Of a stretch of DNA of 6,502 nt, positions 1 through 5,930 are shown piece by piece (within the stretch, counting starts at the first letter, position 1; every line of letters begins with the position of its first letter). The position numbers and the translations under genes are program-made. This DNA is from Acidimicrobiales bacterium (GTDB taxonomy: Bacteria > Actinomycetota > Acidimicrobiia > Acidimicrobiales > Poriferisodalaceae), in assembly GCA_030749275.1 (NCBI GenBank), contig JASMKJ010000181.1, positions 1-6,502 of the forward strand, given 5' to 3'. The notes beneath the pieces are model-generated. The model saw only the letters and a program-made list of their open reading frames with translations. It was not told the DNA's origin and did no database searches.

Positions 1-132
1 GGCTTGCGCTATTGGAATGCTTGACGAGTGACTTTTTGCCTCGATGCCGAGCGCGTCACAGAGCGCGAGGGTCTCGTCGTTGGTGAGACCTAACTCTTTT
101 GCGAGTTCATGGACCCGGGGGTTCTTGGGCAA
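1..132 (-). CDS. infB: Translation initiation factor IF-2, N-terminal fragment (runs off left edge)
   Basis: IF-2 is the GTPase that places initiator fMet-tRNA on the 30S subunit and promotes subunit joining. Only the first 44 residues are here. They contain the IF2_N helical motif (VHELAKELGLTND at residues 7-19, then a GIEAKSHSSS-type segment at 29-38), which is characteristic of IF-2 N-termini. The start is TTG at 132-130. It is preceded by AAGGA five to six bases upstream, and an in-frame TAA at 144-142 rules out any earlier ATG or GTG start; no ATG or GTG follows within the visible part. It lies downstream of nusA in the same direction, the normal rimP-nusA-infB order. The GTPase domain is outside the window. 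The identity is secure despite the short length, because motif and context agree. Confidence 0.9.
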   Translation of the reverse strand, partial: MPKNPRVHELAKELGLTNDETLALCDALGIEAKSHSSSIPIAQA

Positions 133-279
133 ACGCGTTCCTTACTTGTCGTTTGGGTCGGTGAGCGGCGACGATTGGTCCCCAACGTCATCTATCTTCG
201 CAGACAATGACAAGGTTCCAATAGATAACGGTGCTGTTGACCGTTCAGCAACGCTACCGGGTATCGCGGCCGCAGGTGG
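133..279 (-). other. nusA-infB intergenic region without recognisable gene
   Basis: This 147-nt gap separates the nusA TGA (282-280) from the infB TTG. I translated all three minus-strand frames. None shows the Cys-Gly-Cys-Arg or GRGAY motifs of YlxR, which often sits here in Actinobacteria and Firmicutes. One frame, continuous with nusA after its stop, stays open for 45 codons to the TAA at 144-142, but its sequence is Ser/Pro/Ala-rich and resembles no family I know. A modest hairpin (AACGGT at 227-232 with ACCGTT at 240-245, 7-nt loop) lacks a following U run, so it is not a convincing terminator. Read-through from nusA into infB is therefore likely. Confidence 0.5.
138..143 (-). promoter_or_regulatory. 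Ribosome binding site of infB
   Basis: On the minus strand this reads AAGGAA, five bases before TTG at 132. It decides the non-ATG start of infB. The preceding T forms, with the first two A's, the in-frame TAA stop at 144-142. Confidence 0.7.
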
Positions 280-1584
280 TCAGTTATTAGGCTGTTCTTC
301 CTCTATTTCTATCTCTTGGTTGTTGTCTGCTTCGTCTGAAATTTCTGCATCGTCAGTTTCTGAGTCAGTTACGGCCTCTTCTTCGTTATCTTCCGCGGTG
401 ACATCCTCAGTTGCCAATTCTTCAACTCGGACAGCTTCTTCAGATGGTTCGTCGCCGTTATTCTGCTTGGCTTCGGCCTCTTCCGCAGCGGTGGCCCAAT
501 CATCTGCTGACATCGCTTCACTTCCGTCAGCGGGAACCCAAGTCTGTTCACCCGTCTCAGCGTCTGTTACCCACTCGCCTTCAGCCCAATCGCCCTCGGC
601 ATACGCCGCTTCTTCATCAAGAACTTGAGTTTCACTCTTAATGTCAATACGCCAGCCCGTCAAACGAGCGGCCAGACGAGCATTCTGTCCCTCTCGACCA
701 ATAGCAAGCGACAATTGGTGGTCCGGCACTACCACCTCGGCCACGCCTTCGACTTCGTGGAAACGAACTTCGCGTACCTTCGCTGGTGAAAGCGCTTTGG
801 CAACAAAGTCGTGCTGATCTTCCGAAAAAGGAACTATGTCGATTTTTTCACCGCGCAATTCATTCACGACCTGTCTGACACGAGCTCCTCGAGCACCCAC
901 ACAAGCGCCAACAGGGTCGATGTTGGTGTCATTCGACCATACGGCGATCTTGGTTCTATGGCCTGGTTCTCTCGCACAGGCTTTCATCTCGACTATTCCG
1001 TCGCTGATCTCGGGAACTTCAAGTTTGAAGAGTTCACGAATCAACCCGGGGTGAGTTCGGGACACCACTATCTGCGGTCCTTTGGCTGTTTTGCGGACTT
1101 CAACGATGTAAGCCTTCAGACGGCTGTTTGGCTCAGGCCTTTCGTAGGGCACCTGTTCTGACTGTGGCAACAGAGCTTCCACACGACCTAGATCAAGGAG
1201 GGTGTAGCGAGAGTCAGTTTGTTGAATAATGCCTGTCACGATGTCGCCTTCACGACCGGCGTACTCGTCGTACTTCATATCGCGTTCGACTTCGCGAATC
1301 CGCTGAGTGAGGACCTGTCGCGCCGTCTGCGCAGCTATCCGCCCAAAGTTTTCGGGGGTGTCATCCCATTCTTGGACAACGTTGCCATCCTCATCAATTT
1401 CTTGAGCGATGACCGATATGTTGAACATCTCGTCTATAACGACATAAGCATCGTCGGCTGCATCGGGCATTCTCTTATAAGCAGACTCGAGACCATTGGC
1501 TACCGCTTCAAGCAGTAATTCCGTGGTCATCCCTTTTTCTGCTGCTAGAGCTTGAAGAGCTTCCATCATGTCCGGGGTAGTCAT
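280..1584 (-). CDS. nusA: Transcription termination/antitermination factor NusA
   Basis: NusA binds RNA polymerase and nascent RNA, promoting pausing, hairpin folding and intrinsic termination, and takes part in antitermination. The product has 434 residues. The N-terminal RNAP-binding domain is about 1-105, the S1 domain about 108-176 (GREGDIV start, VVSRTHP end), and KH1 about 180-255 with [13 protein letters not shown] (GARG loop 230-233). KH2 is about 256-320 with [14 protein letters not shown] (GREG loop 296-299). Residues 321-434 form an acidic, low-complexity tail with 43 Asp/Glu and only 2 basic residues; the E. coli-type AR1/AR2 repeats are not recognisable. The start is ATG at 1584-1582, overlapping the rimP TGA by 4 nt (ATGA) behind a GGGAGGGAG site. 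A GTG at 1662 in the same frame would add 26 residues inside rimP and is not favoured. Translation is probably coupled to rimP. Confidence 0.97.
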   Translation of the reverse strand: MTTPDMMEALQALAAEKGMTTELLLEAVANGLESAYKRMPDAADDAYVVIDEMFNISVIAQEIDEDGNVVQEWDDTPENFGRIAAQTARQVLTQRIREVERDMKYDEYAGREGDIVTGIIQQTDSRYTLLDLGRVEALLPQSEQVPYERPEPNSRLKAYIVEVRKTAKGPQIVVSRTHPGLIRELFKLEVPEISDGIVEMKACAREPGHRTKIAVWSNDTNIDPVGACVGARGARVRQVVNELRGEKIDIVPFSEDQHDFVAKALSPAKVREVRFHEVEGVAEVVVPDHQLSLAIGREGQNARLAARLTGWRIDIKSETQVLDEEAAYAEGDWAEGEWVTDAETGEQTWVPADGSEAMSADDWATAAEEAEAKQNNGDEPSEEAVRVEELATEDVTAEDNEEEAVTDSETDDAEISDEADNNQEIEIEEEQPNN

Positions 1585-2108
1585 GATCGACTCCCTCCCT
1601 TGTGATTGTGTTTCGATCCTTTGGGTCCCAGCTGGCTTCCGGGCTTTGGAGCGGGGCCCCACTCAAAGACCGTTCGCGCCTTTTCAATTTGGTCCATATG
1701 GACTTCAGTGACTCCGGAGTTGACATCCTCGATAGTTAATGTTTCATCTTCTAACGAAACCAACGTGCCGACCAAACGGCGACGCCCGTCTGGTTCCGGG
1801 GTGGTACGAACGTTGATAATCTCGCCGATCGCTCCACTGAAATGACTTTTGTTGCATAGCCGACGCTCAACACCGGGCGTTGATACTTCGAGTGTGTAAC
1901 GACCTGGTATTGGGTCATGTTCGTCCAAGACACCCGAAACCGAACGACTCAATTGGGACAACTCTTCAACGCCCATGCCATCGCTACCTTCGACAAGGAC
2001 GGCAAGCGTCGCACCGTTGCGCTGGATGTCGTACAACTTGTAACCGGAGGCTTCCACGACCGGTTGGATTATGGAACAGATTGCATCGAGGTGCTGGTGA
2101 GAATTCAT
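1581..2108 (-). CDS. rimP: Ribosome maturation factor RimP
   Basis: RimP assists late maturation of the 30S ribosomal subunit and is normally encoded directly before nusA. The product has 175 residues. The N-terminal alpha/beta domain covers about 1-84 and ends in the family signature YTLEVSTPGVERRL (71-84). The C-terminal SH3-like barrel follows (about 85-150, ending in IEKARTVFEW), then a Gly/Lys/Ser-rich basic tail of about 25 residues. Three starts are possible: GTG at 2117, ATG at 2114 and ATG at 2108. A perfect GGAGGT (2123-2118) sits nine bases before the ATG at 2108 but abuts or nearly abuts the other two, so 2108 is chosen. The stop overlaps the nusA start (ATGA). The first gene of the rimP-nusA-infB unit, it follows a terminator-like hairpin. 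Confidence 0.93.
   Translation of the reverse strand: MNSHQHLDAICSIIQPVVEASGYKLYDIQRNGATLAVLVEGSDGMGVEELSQLSRSVSGVLDEHDPIPGRYTLEVSTPGVERRLCNKSHFSGAIGEIINVRTTPEPDGRRRLVGTLVSLEDETLTIEDVNSGVTEVHMDQIEKARTVFEWGPAPKPGSQLGPKGSKHNHKGGSRS
1591..1600 (-). promoter_or_regulatory. Ribosome binding site of nusA inside rimP
   Basis: The minus strand reads a purine run containing GGGAGGGAG, six bases before ATG at 1584. It lies within the last codons of rimP. It supports the ATG start and the 4-nt overlap rather than the longer GTG-initiated frame beginning at 1662. Confidence 0.75.
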
Positions 2109-2117
2109 GCTCATCAC

Positions 2118-2123
2118 ACCTCC
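2118..2123 (-). promoter_or_regulatory. Ribosome binding site of rimP
   Basis: The minus strand reads GGAGGT, a near-perfect anti-16S match. It lies 0, 3 and 9 bases before the three possible starts (GTG 2117, ATG 2114, ATG 2108). Normal spacing favours 2108. Confidence 0.75.
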
Positions 2124-2160
2124 ATTTGGCTTCGTTTGTGGGCTACAAATTCTTCAGGGC

Positions 2161-2193
2161 CAAGAAAAAGGACGTGGGCATCGCCCACGTCCA
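2161..2193 (-). terminator. Rho-independent terminator-like hairpin between ispG and rimP
   Basis: On the minus strand a 10-bp perfect stem, GGACGTGGGC (2192-2183) paired with GCCCACGTCC (2179-2170), closes a GAT loop. It is followed at once by TTTTTCTTG. The stem is G+C-rich and too long to expect by chance at this position. The U run is short, only five before a C, so it may be leaky or factor-assisted. It begins 83 nt after the ispG stop and ends about 53 nt before the rimP ATG. It could therefore terminate the cdsA-dxr-rseP-ispG transcript, attenuate the rimP-nusA-infB leader, or do both. Confidence 0.8.
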
Positions 2194-2219
2194 GCAAATA
2201 AAGCTGACCTGTGGGACTA

Positions 2220-2247
2220 ATGGTATCAGCAGCGGTTCGGTTCCCAA
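2220..2247 (-). promoter_or_regulatory. Candidate weak promoter before the rimP hairpin
   Basis: On the minus strand TTGGGA (2247-2242) and TACCAT (2225-2220) are separated by 16 bases. They match sigma-70/SigA-type -35 and -10 hexamers at four of six positions each. A start about seven bases downstream would put the 2170-2192 hairpin into a rimP leader. Such matches occur often by chance, so this is tentative. I saw no better promoter between the hairpin and rimP. Confidence 0.2.
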
Positions 2248-2266
2248 CTCGAATGAACTGGGGCCT

Positions 2267-2303
2267 GCTAGTGCACTATCGCTTTCTTATCATTTGCACT
2301 AGC
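2267..2303 (-). repeat. Inverted repeat around the ispG stop codon
   Basis: The 9-bp arms GCTAGTGCA (minus strand 2303-2295) and TGCACTAGC (2275-2267) are perfectly complementary. They enclose a 19-nt loop holding the last ispG codons and its TAG stop (2278-2276). The right-hand part also forms a 10-bp palindrome, TAGTGCACTA (2269-2278). No U run follows, so this is not a standard terminator. A 3'-end stem-loop or a protein site are possible, and chance is not excluded. Confidence 0.45.
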
Positions 2304-3472
2304 GCCTCTGCTTGGTTCGCGTCGTCACCTTGAAGTTCCAGCAACGCCCGCCTATCAGCTTCAGCTTCGGCCGCAGCGGATTCATCGGCAGCCGCCAGTG
2401 CTCCATCGACCCCTTCAGAAGCGATCCTTTGTGCCCAGTCGACCAAAGCTTCAACCATCTCACCCTCCGGCACAACTTTGACTACTTGCCCCCGGACGAA
2501 CAGATGCCCCCTTTGTCGTCCCGCCGCAATTCCTAGATCCGCGCTCTTAGCTTCACCTGGTCCGTTCACTACACAGCCCATTACGGCGACTTGGATCGGC
2601 AAATTGAGATTTTCAAGTGCTGTTTGCGCCGTTGCTGCTATTGAGATTACGTCGACCTCCGCTCTTCCACAGGAGGGGCATGCAATGAGGTCAAGAGAGC
2701 TTCTTTGCCGTAATCCGAGAGCCTCGAGAAGTTGGCGGCCGGCTCTCGCTTCTTCAACAGGATCAGATGTGAGGCTGTAGCGGATCGTGTCACCTATGCC
2801 CTCGTTGAGCAGCGTCGCGATTCCTGCCGTGGCTTTCAAAATACCGGCGGGCGGCGGCCCCGCTTCGGTCACGCCGAGGTGCAACGGAAAGTCAACGGCA
2901 TCAGCCAACATGCGGTAAGCATCAACCATAAGTCGGACATCACTTGCCTTTACTGAAATTTTCACATCGTCGAATGCAACTTCCTCGAAGTATCCCAACT
3001 CCCGTTTTGCAGATTCGACTAGAGCAGTCGGAGTGAGCCCGAACTTTTCCTCTATCTCAGGATCAAGTGACCCAGCATTAACTCCAATTCTGATCGGCAC
3101 GCCCCGGTCGCGAGCTTCGGAAGCCACAGCCCTGATGTGCTGCGCTTTTCGGATATTGCCGGGGTTGAGGCGCAGACAGGCCACTCCCGCGTCTAGTGCA
3201 GCTAGCGCTAACCGGTACTGAAAGTGAACGTCAGCGACAAGTGGGACAGGGGAACGGGGAATTATTCGAGCGAGACCCTCGGCAGCCGCGAGATCATTAC
3301 ACGTACATCGAACTATTTCCGCTCCTGCCCCCGCCAGAGAGTAAATCTGCTCAAGGGTTGCCTCAACATCTGCTGTCTTTGTCGTCGTCATTGACTGCAC
3401 GCTTATAGGCGCGCCAGCACCCACTCGGACCCCTCCCACATTGACGCTACGGGTAACACGACGTTCGAACAT
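2276..3472 (-). CDS. ispG: 4-hydroxy-3-methylbut-2-enyl diphosphate synthase (flavodoxin/ferredoxin)
   Basis: IspG (GcpE) reductively converts MEcPP to HMBPP, the penultimate MEP-pathway step, in the cytosol using a [4Fe-4S] cluster. The 398-residue product begins with a TIM-barrel domain (SVQSMTTTKTADV at 24-36; DVHFQYRLAL; RLNPGN). It ends with the reductase-like cluster domain. The cluster ligands are visible: C265 and C268 in ACPSCGR, C300 in MGCVVNGPGE, and E307. Their spacing (3, 32, 7) equals that of E. coli C270/C273/C305/E312. Residues about 355-398 form an Ala/Glu/Asp-rich extension beyond the usual end near VPEGEMVEALV. The start is ATG at 3472; two preceding in-frame TTG codons (3478, 3475) are less likely. 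No clear ribosome binding site is seen. It lies 49 nt after rseP and shares the pathway with dxr upstream. Confidence 0.97.
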   Translation of the reverse strand: MFERRVTRSVNVGGVRVGAGAPISVQSMTTTKTADVEATLEQIYSLAGAGAEIVRCTCNDLAAAEGLARIIPRSPVPLVADVHFQYRLALAALDAGVACLRLNPGNIRKAQHIRAVASEARDRGVPIRIGVNAGSLDPEIEEKFGLTPTALVESAKRELGYFEEVAFDDVKISVKASDVRLMVDAYRMLADAVDFPLHLGVTEAGPPPAGILKATAGIATLLNEGIGDTIRYSLTSDPVEEARAGRQLLEALGLRQRSSLDLIACPSCGRAEVDVISIAATAQTALENLNLPIQVAVMGCVVNGPGEAKSADLGIAAGRQRGHLFVRGQVVKVVPEGEMVEALVDWAQRIASEGVDGALAAADESAAAEAEADRRALLELQGDDANQAEALVQMIRKR

Positions 3473-3521
3473 CAACAACAGTCTGTCATCTTGACCAGAA
3501 AATCCCAGCTACGCCTCGTCG

Positions 3522-4754
3522 TTAGAACCCCAGCGGGTTCGCTATGTCCAAATAGATCGCTCCCAATCCGAAGAAAGCGAGGAACGCAACAACTGCATAG
3601 GTGACGGGTAAAAGCCTGGTGGTGTCGATTATGTGTCGCCGACCGCTTGTACCTTCTCGCATCCGTTCATATGTAGCTATCGCTATATGCCCGCCATCAA
3701 GGGGCAAGAACGGAAGTAGATTGAAAACCCCTATAAAAATATTAAACGCCACGAATAGTTGCATCCTCTCGGATCCACTTAGCCGTTCACTCGCCCCTAT
3801 TTGGACCGCGCCGACAAGCGAGACTGGCCGCGTCTCTAAGTTGTCATTGGCACTCGGATCATTTGGTGGCGAAAAAATTCGGTCCGCTACTTCGCCCAAA
3901 TTAGCGACAATCGACCATATACCTCGAAGCGACTGTCCGACCATGGAGATGAATTCTGTCGCCGTCTTTCGCAGCGCTGATACCGGCCCGTACTTGATCA
4001 GCTCCGTCGAACTTTGACCCCCAATACCTAGCAGGCCTCTGCCTTCTGCGTCGGTACCCAACGTTGCGTCAACAGAGAAGCTCGACCCATCACGTATGAC
4101 TTCAATTTGGACCGACTCACCCGGTCGATCACGAACCATTTCAACCAGATCAATCCATGCGGTTGTGGGTTCACCATCGATAGAGGCGATACGATCTCCG
4201 GGCTCGATTCCGGAGCGAGCCGCGGTGGTCAAACTACCGTCACTGCTGTGCTCTAGAACACTCGCTACTTCCCATCTGTCCCCTCGCACTACGGGTTCAC
4301 CCATAAAGGAGAAGAGGATGATGAGCCCCAATGCAGCCATCAGAAAATGCATCAACGAACCCGCAGATGCTACAAGTAGTCTTTTCGGGTAACTCTGTCG
4401 CCTGTAGGCCCTCGACTCATCTTCAGGATCGACATCATCAAGATTGGTCATGCCTACTAACTTGACGTAGGCACCAGCAAGTATTGGCTTCACCCCAAAC
4501 TCAGTTTCTCCTTTTCGGAAGCTGAACAGACGGGGGCCGAAACCCAAAAAGAACTCGGTGGCCTTCATGCCCGTGACTCGCGCCGCGATGAAGTGGCCGA
4601 GCTCGTGGACAAAGACCACAAATGCTATGACCATCGCTACCACAAGCATGGCTTTAGAGAGCAAACCCAACAAAATCAGGGCAGCAAGTACGCCGCACAG
4701 TCCAAGCAGCGGTCGGGTCTGCGCATTCTTCTTCATAAGCGGAGACTTAGACAC
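3522..4754 (-). CDS. rseP: RseP/Rip1-family site-2 zinc metalloprotease
   Basis: Site-2 proteases are inner-membrane zinc proteases that cut transmembrane segments, for example of anti-sigma factors (E. coli RseP, M. tuberculosis Rip1). The product has 410 residues. Hydrophobic segments at about 18-33 and 36-57 include the zinc motif HELGH (50-54). Further membrane segments lie near 129-152, 333-349 and 382-402. A PDZ domain spans about 160-240 (GIEPGDRIASIDGE). The second catalytic motif is FNLLPFLPLDGGH (344-356) with the metal-binding Asp353. In the third transmembrane region the common AGPxxN motif reads AGSLMH (131-136). The GTG start at 4754 shares its first base with the dxr TAG stop and has AGGAAAG six bases upstream. 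An ATG at 4736 lacks such a site. Its substrate cannot be told from this window. Confidence 0.95.
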   Translation of the reverse strand: MSKSPLMKKNAQTRPLLGLCGVLAALILLGLLSKAMLVVAMVIAFVVFVHELGHFIAARVTGMKATEFFLGFGPRLFSFRKGETEFGVKPILAGAYVKLVGMTNLDDVDPEDESRAYRRQSYPKRLLVASAGSLMHFLMAALGLIILFSFMGEPVVRGDRWEVASVLEHSSDGSLTTAARSGIEPGDRIASIDGEPTTAWIDLVEMVRDRPGESVQIEVIRDGSSFSVDATLGTDAEGRGLLGIGGQSSTELIKYGPVSALRKTATEFISMVGQSLRGIWSIVANLGEVADRIFSPPNDPSANDNLETRPVSLVGAVQIGASERLSGSERMQLFVAFNIFIGVFNLLPFLPLDGGHIAIATYERMREGTSGRRHIIDTTRLLPVTYAVVAFLAFFGLGAIYLDIANPLGF

Positions 4755-5917
4755 TAGTGACTTTCCTGAGCAAGGAAGCTCTTAACACATTCGCGGCCTC
4801 GTTGGTCTGCTCGGATGACCGAGTCAATCGACTCGGCTTCGCTCCCGTCGTATTTCTCCAGTGCACTTTCGATTGAACTCGGAATCATGGACCAGGGAAT
4901 TCTTCCGTTCAAAAAAGCATCAACCGCAGCTTCGTTGGCTCCGTTCATCCATGCTGGAGCCGTACCTCCGATTTGACCTGCTGTGTAGGCCAGCCCAAGA
5001 CATCTGAACGTGTCTTTGTCCGGTGGTTCAAAGTGAAGCGACTTTGGCTGAGCCCAATCGATCGAACCGAACGGCTTAGCTATTCGGTCAGGGTAAGCAA
5101 GAGCGTACGCGATCGGCAACTTCATGTCTGGTTCAGATAATTGCGCGATTGTCGTGCCATCGGTAAATACCGCCATGGAATGAACTACCGATTCAGGATG
5201 CACGACGACTTCAATATTTTCATAAGGAACACCAAAAAGTTCATGTGCCTCTATGACTTCCAGGCCCTTGTTCATCAACGTCGAGGAGTCAACGGTGATC
5301 TTCGGTCCCATGGACCACGTCGGGTGAGCCAACGCGTCCTCCAAGGTAACCCGTTCTAAATCGTCGGCGCTTAGCCCTCTAAATGGGCCACCGCTAGCTG
5401 TGAGAACCAACTGATGGAGATGTCGCATCTCGGGGTTCTGGCCATCTGCTCTCAGGCATTGATGAAGAGCGGAATGTTCACTGTCAACCGGGATCAATTC
5501 AGCTCCCGGGGTGGACCGAAGCGGTTGCACCAGTGGCCCGGCAGCTATAAGACTCTCCTTGTTGGCCAAAGCTAGCCGTCTCCCTGAACCTAAAGCCGCG
5601 AGCGTGACTCCCAGCCCCGCGAAACCGACCACACCATTGACAACGACTTCACCTCGCGTAGCTAACTCTTCAAACGAACCACCGCCGGCCACCACTTCGA
5701 CGCCCGAAGGAATCCCAGCTTTGAGTTGACCAACCAACTCGGGTTGACCAATAGCAGCTACGTCAGGTCGAAATTCCCTGACTTGAGCGATAAGTGACTC
5801 CACCGACGACCATGCTCCCAGTGCCGATATTTGGAAGCGATCGGGTTCAGATCTCACTACCTCGAGCGTCTGGGAGCCGATCGATCCAGTGGAACCCAAT
5901 ACCGAGACCGTCGTCAC
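4754..5917 (-). CDS. dxr: 1-deoxy-D-xylulose 5-phosphate reductoisomerase
   Basis: DXR (IspC) rearranges and reduces DXP to MEP with NADPH and a divalent metal. It is the first committed step of the MEP isoprenoid pathway, is cytosolic, and is the target of fosmidomycin. The 387-residue product is of normal length. The NADPH loop is GSTGSIG (8-14), followed by the conserved ALANKESL (116-123). The metal ligands are D145 and E147 in PVDSEHSA, and E220 in STLMNKGLE. The substrate region includes TASGGPF (173-179), the flexible-loop area before HPES (240-243), and MNGANEAAV (324-332). The GTG start at 5917 has GAGAGG seven bases upstream, which overlaps the cdsA stop region. The gap to cdsA is 11 nt and the stop overlaps rseP by one base. 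ispG, acting later in the pathway, lies two genes downstream. Confidence 0.97.
   Translation of the reverse strand: MTTVSVLGSTGSIGSQTLEVVRSEPDRFQISALGAWSSVESLIAQVREFRPDVAAIGQPELVGQLKAGIPSGVEVVAGGGSFEELATRGEVVVNGVVGFAGLGVTLAALGSGRRLALANKESLIAAGPLVQPLRSTPGAELIPVDSEHSALHQCLRADGQNPEMRHLHQLVLTASGGPFRGLSADDLERVTLEDALAHPTWSMGPKITVDSSTLMNKGLEVIEAHELFGVPYENIEVVVHPESVVHSMAVFTDGTTIAQLSEPDMKLPIAYALAYPDRIAKPFGSIDWAQPKSLHFEPPDKDTFRCLGLAYTAGQIGGTAPAWMNGANEAAVDAFLNGRIPWSMIPSSIESALEKYDGSEAESIDSVIRADQRGRECVKSFLAQESH
4761..4767 (-). promoter_or_regulatory. Ribosome binding site of rseP within dxr
   Basis: The minus strand reads AGGAAAG, six bases before GTG at 4754. It supports the GTG over the ATG six codons later and implies translational coupling to dxr through the TAGTG junction. 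Confidence 0.65.
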
Positions 5918-5924
5918 TCAGGTA

Positions 5925-5930
5925 CCTCTC
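5925..5930 (-). promoter_or_regulatory. Ribosome binding site of dxr at the cdsA stop
   Basis: The minus strand reads GAGAGG, seven bases before GTG at 5917. Its first two bases are part of the cdsA TGA, so termination and reinitiation are close together. Confidence 0.65.

Noticed and set aside
227..245. Hairpin AACGGT/ACCGTT between nusA and infB as a terminator
   Set aside because: Only six pairs with moderate G+C and no following U run on the minus strand; infB is expected to be co-transcribed.
44..628. Plus-strand open frame of 194 codons, very Ser-rich
   Set aside because: It is antisense to the acidic nusA tail; the GAA/GAT/GAG-rich codons read backwards give the Ser-rich sequence. 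No family resemblance, and nusA is certain.
1581..1662. Longer nusA beginning at GTG 1662
   Set aside because: It would overlap rimP by 82 nt. The ATG at 1584 has a strong purine-rich site six bases upstream and matches the usual NusA N-terminus.
2195..2260. Possible tRNA or T-arm-like sequence in the ispG-rimP gap (GTTCGG and TTCGAG words)
   Set aside because: No cloverleaf, acceptor stem or anticodon arm can be folded around these words.
1880..2302. Plus-strand open frame of 140 codons crossing the rimP-ispG gap
   Set aside because: It is opposite rimP and the ispG end and rich in Arg/His/Cys, as expected for a shadow frame.
3601..4017. Plus-strand open frame of 138 codons
   Set aside because: It lies wholly opposite rseP, whose motifs are unmistakable, and has no recognisable domain.
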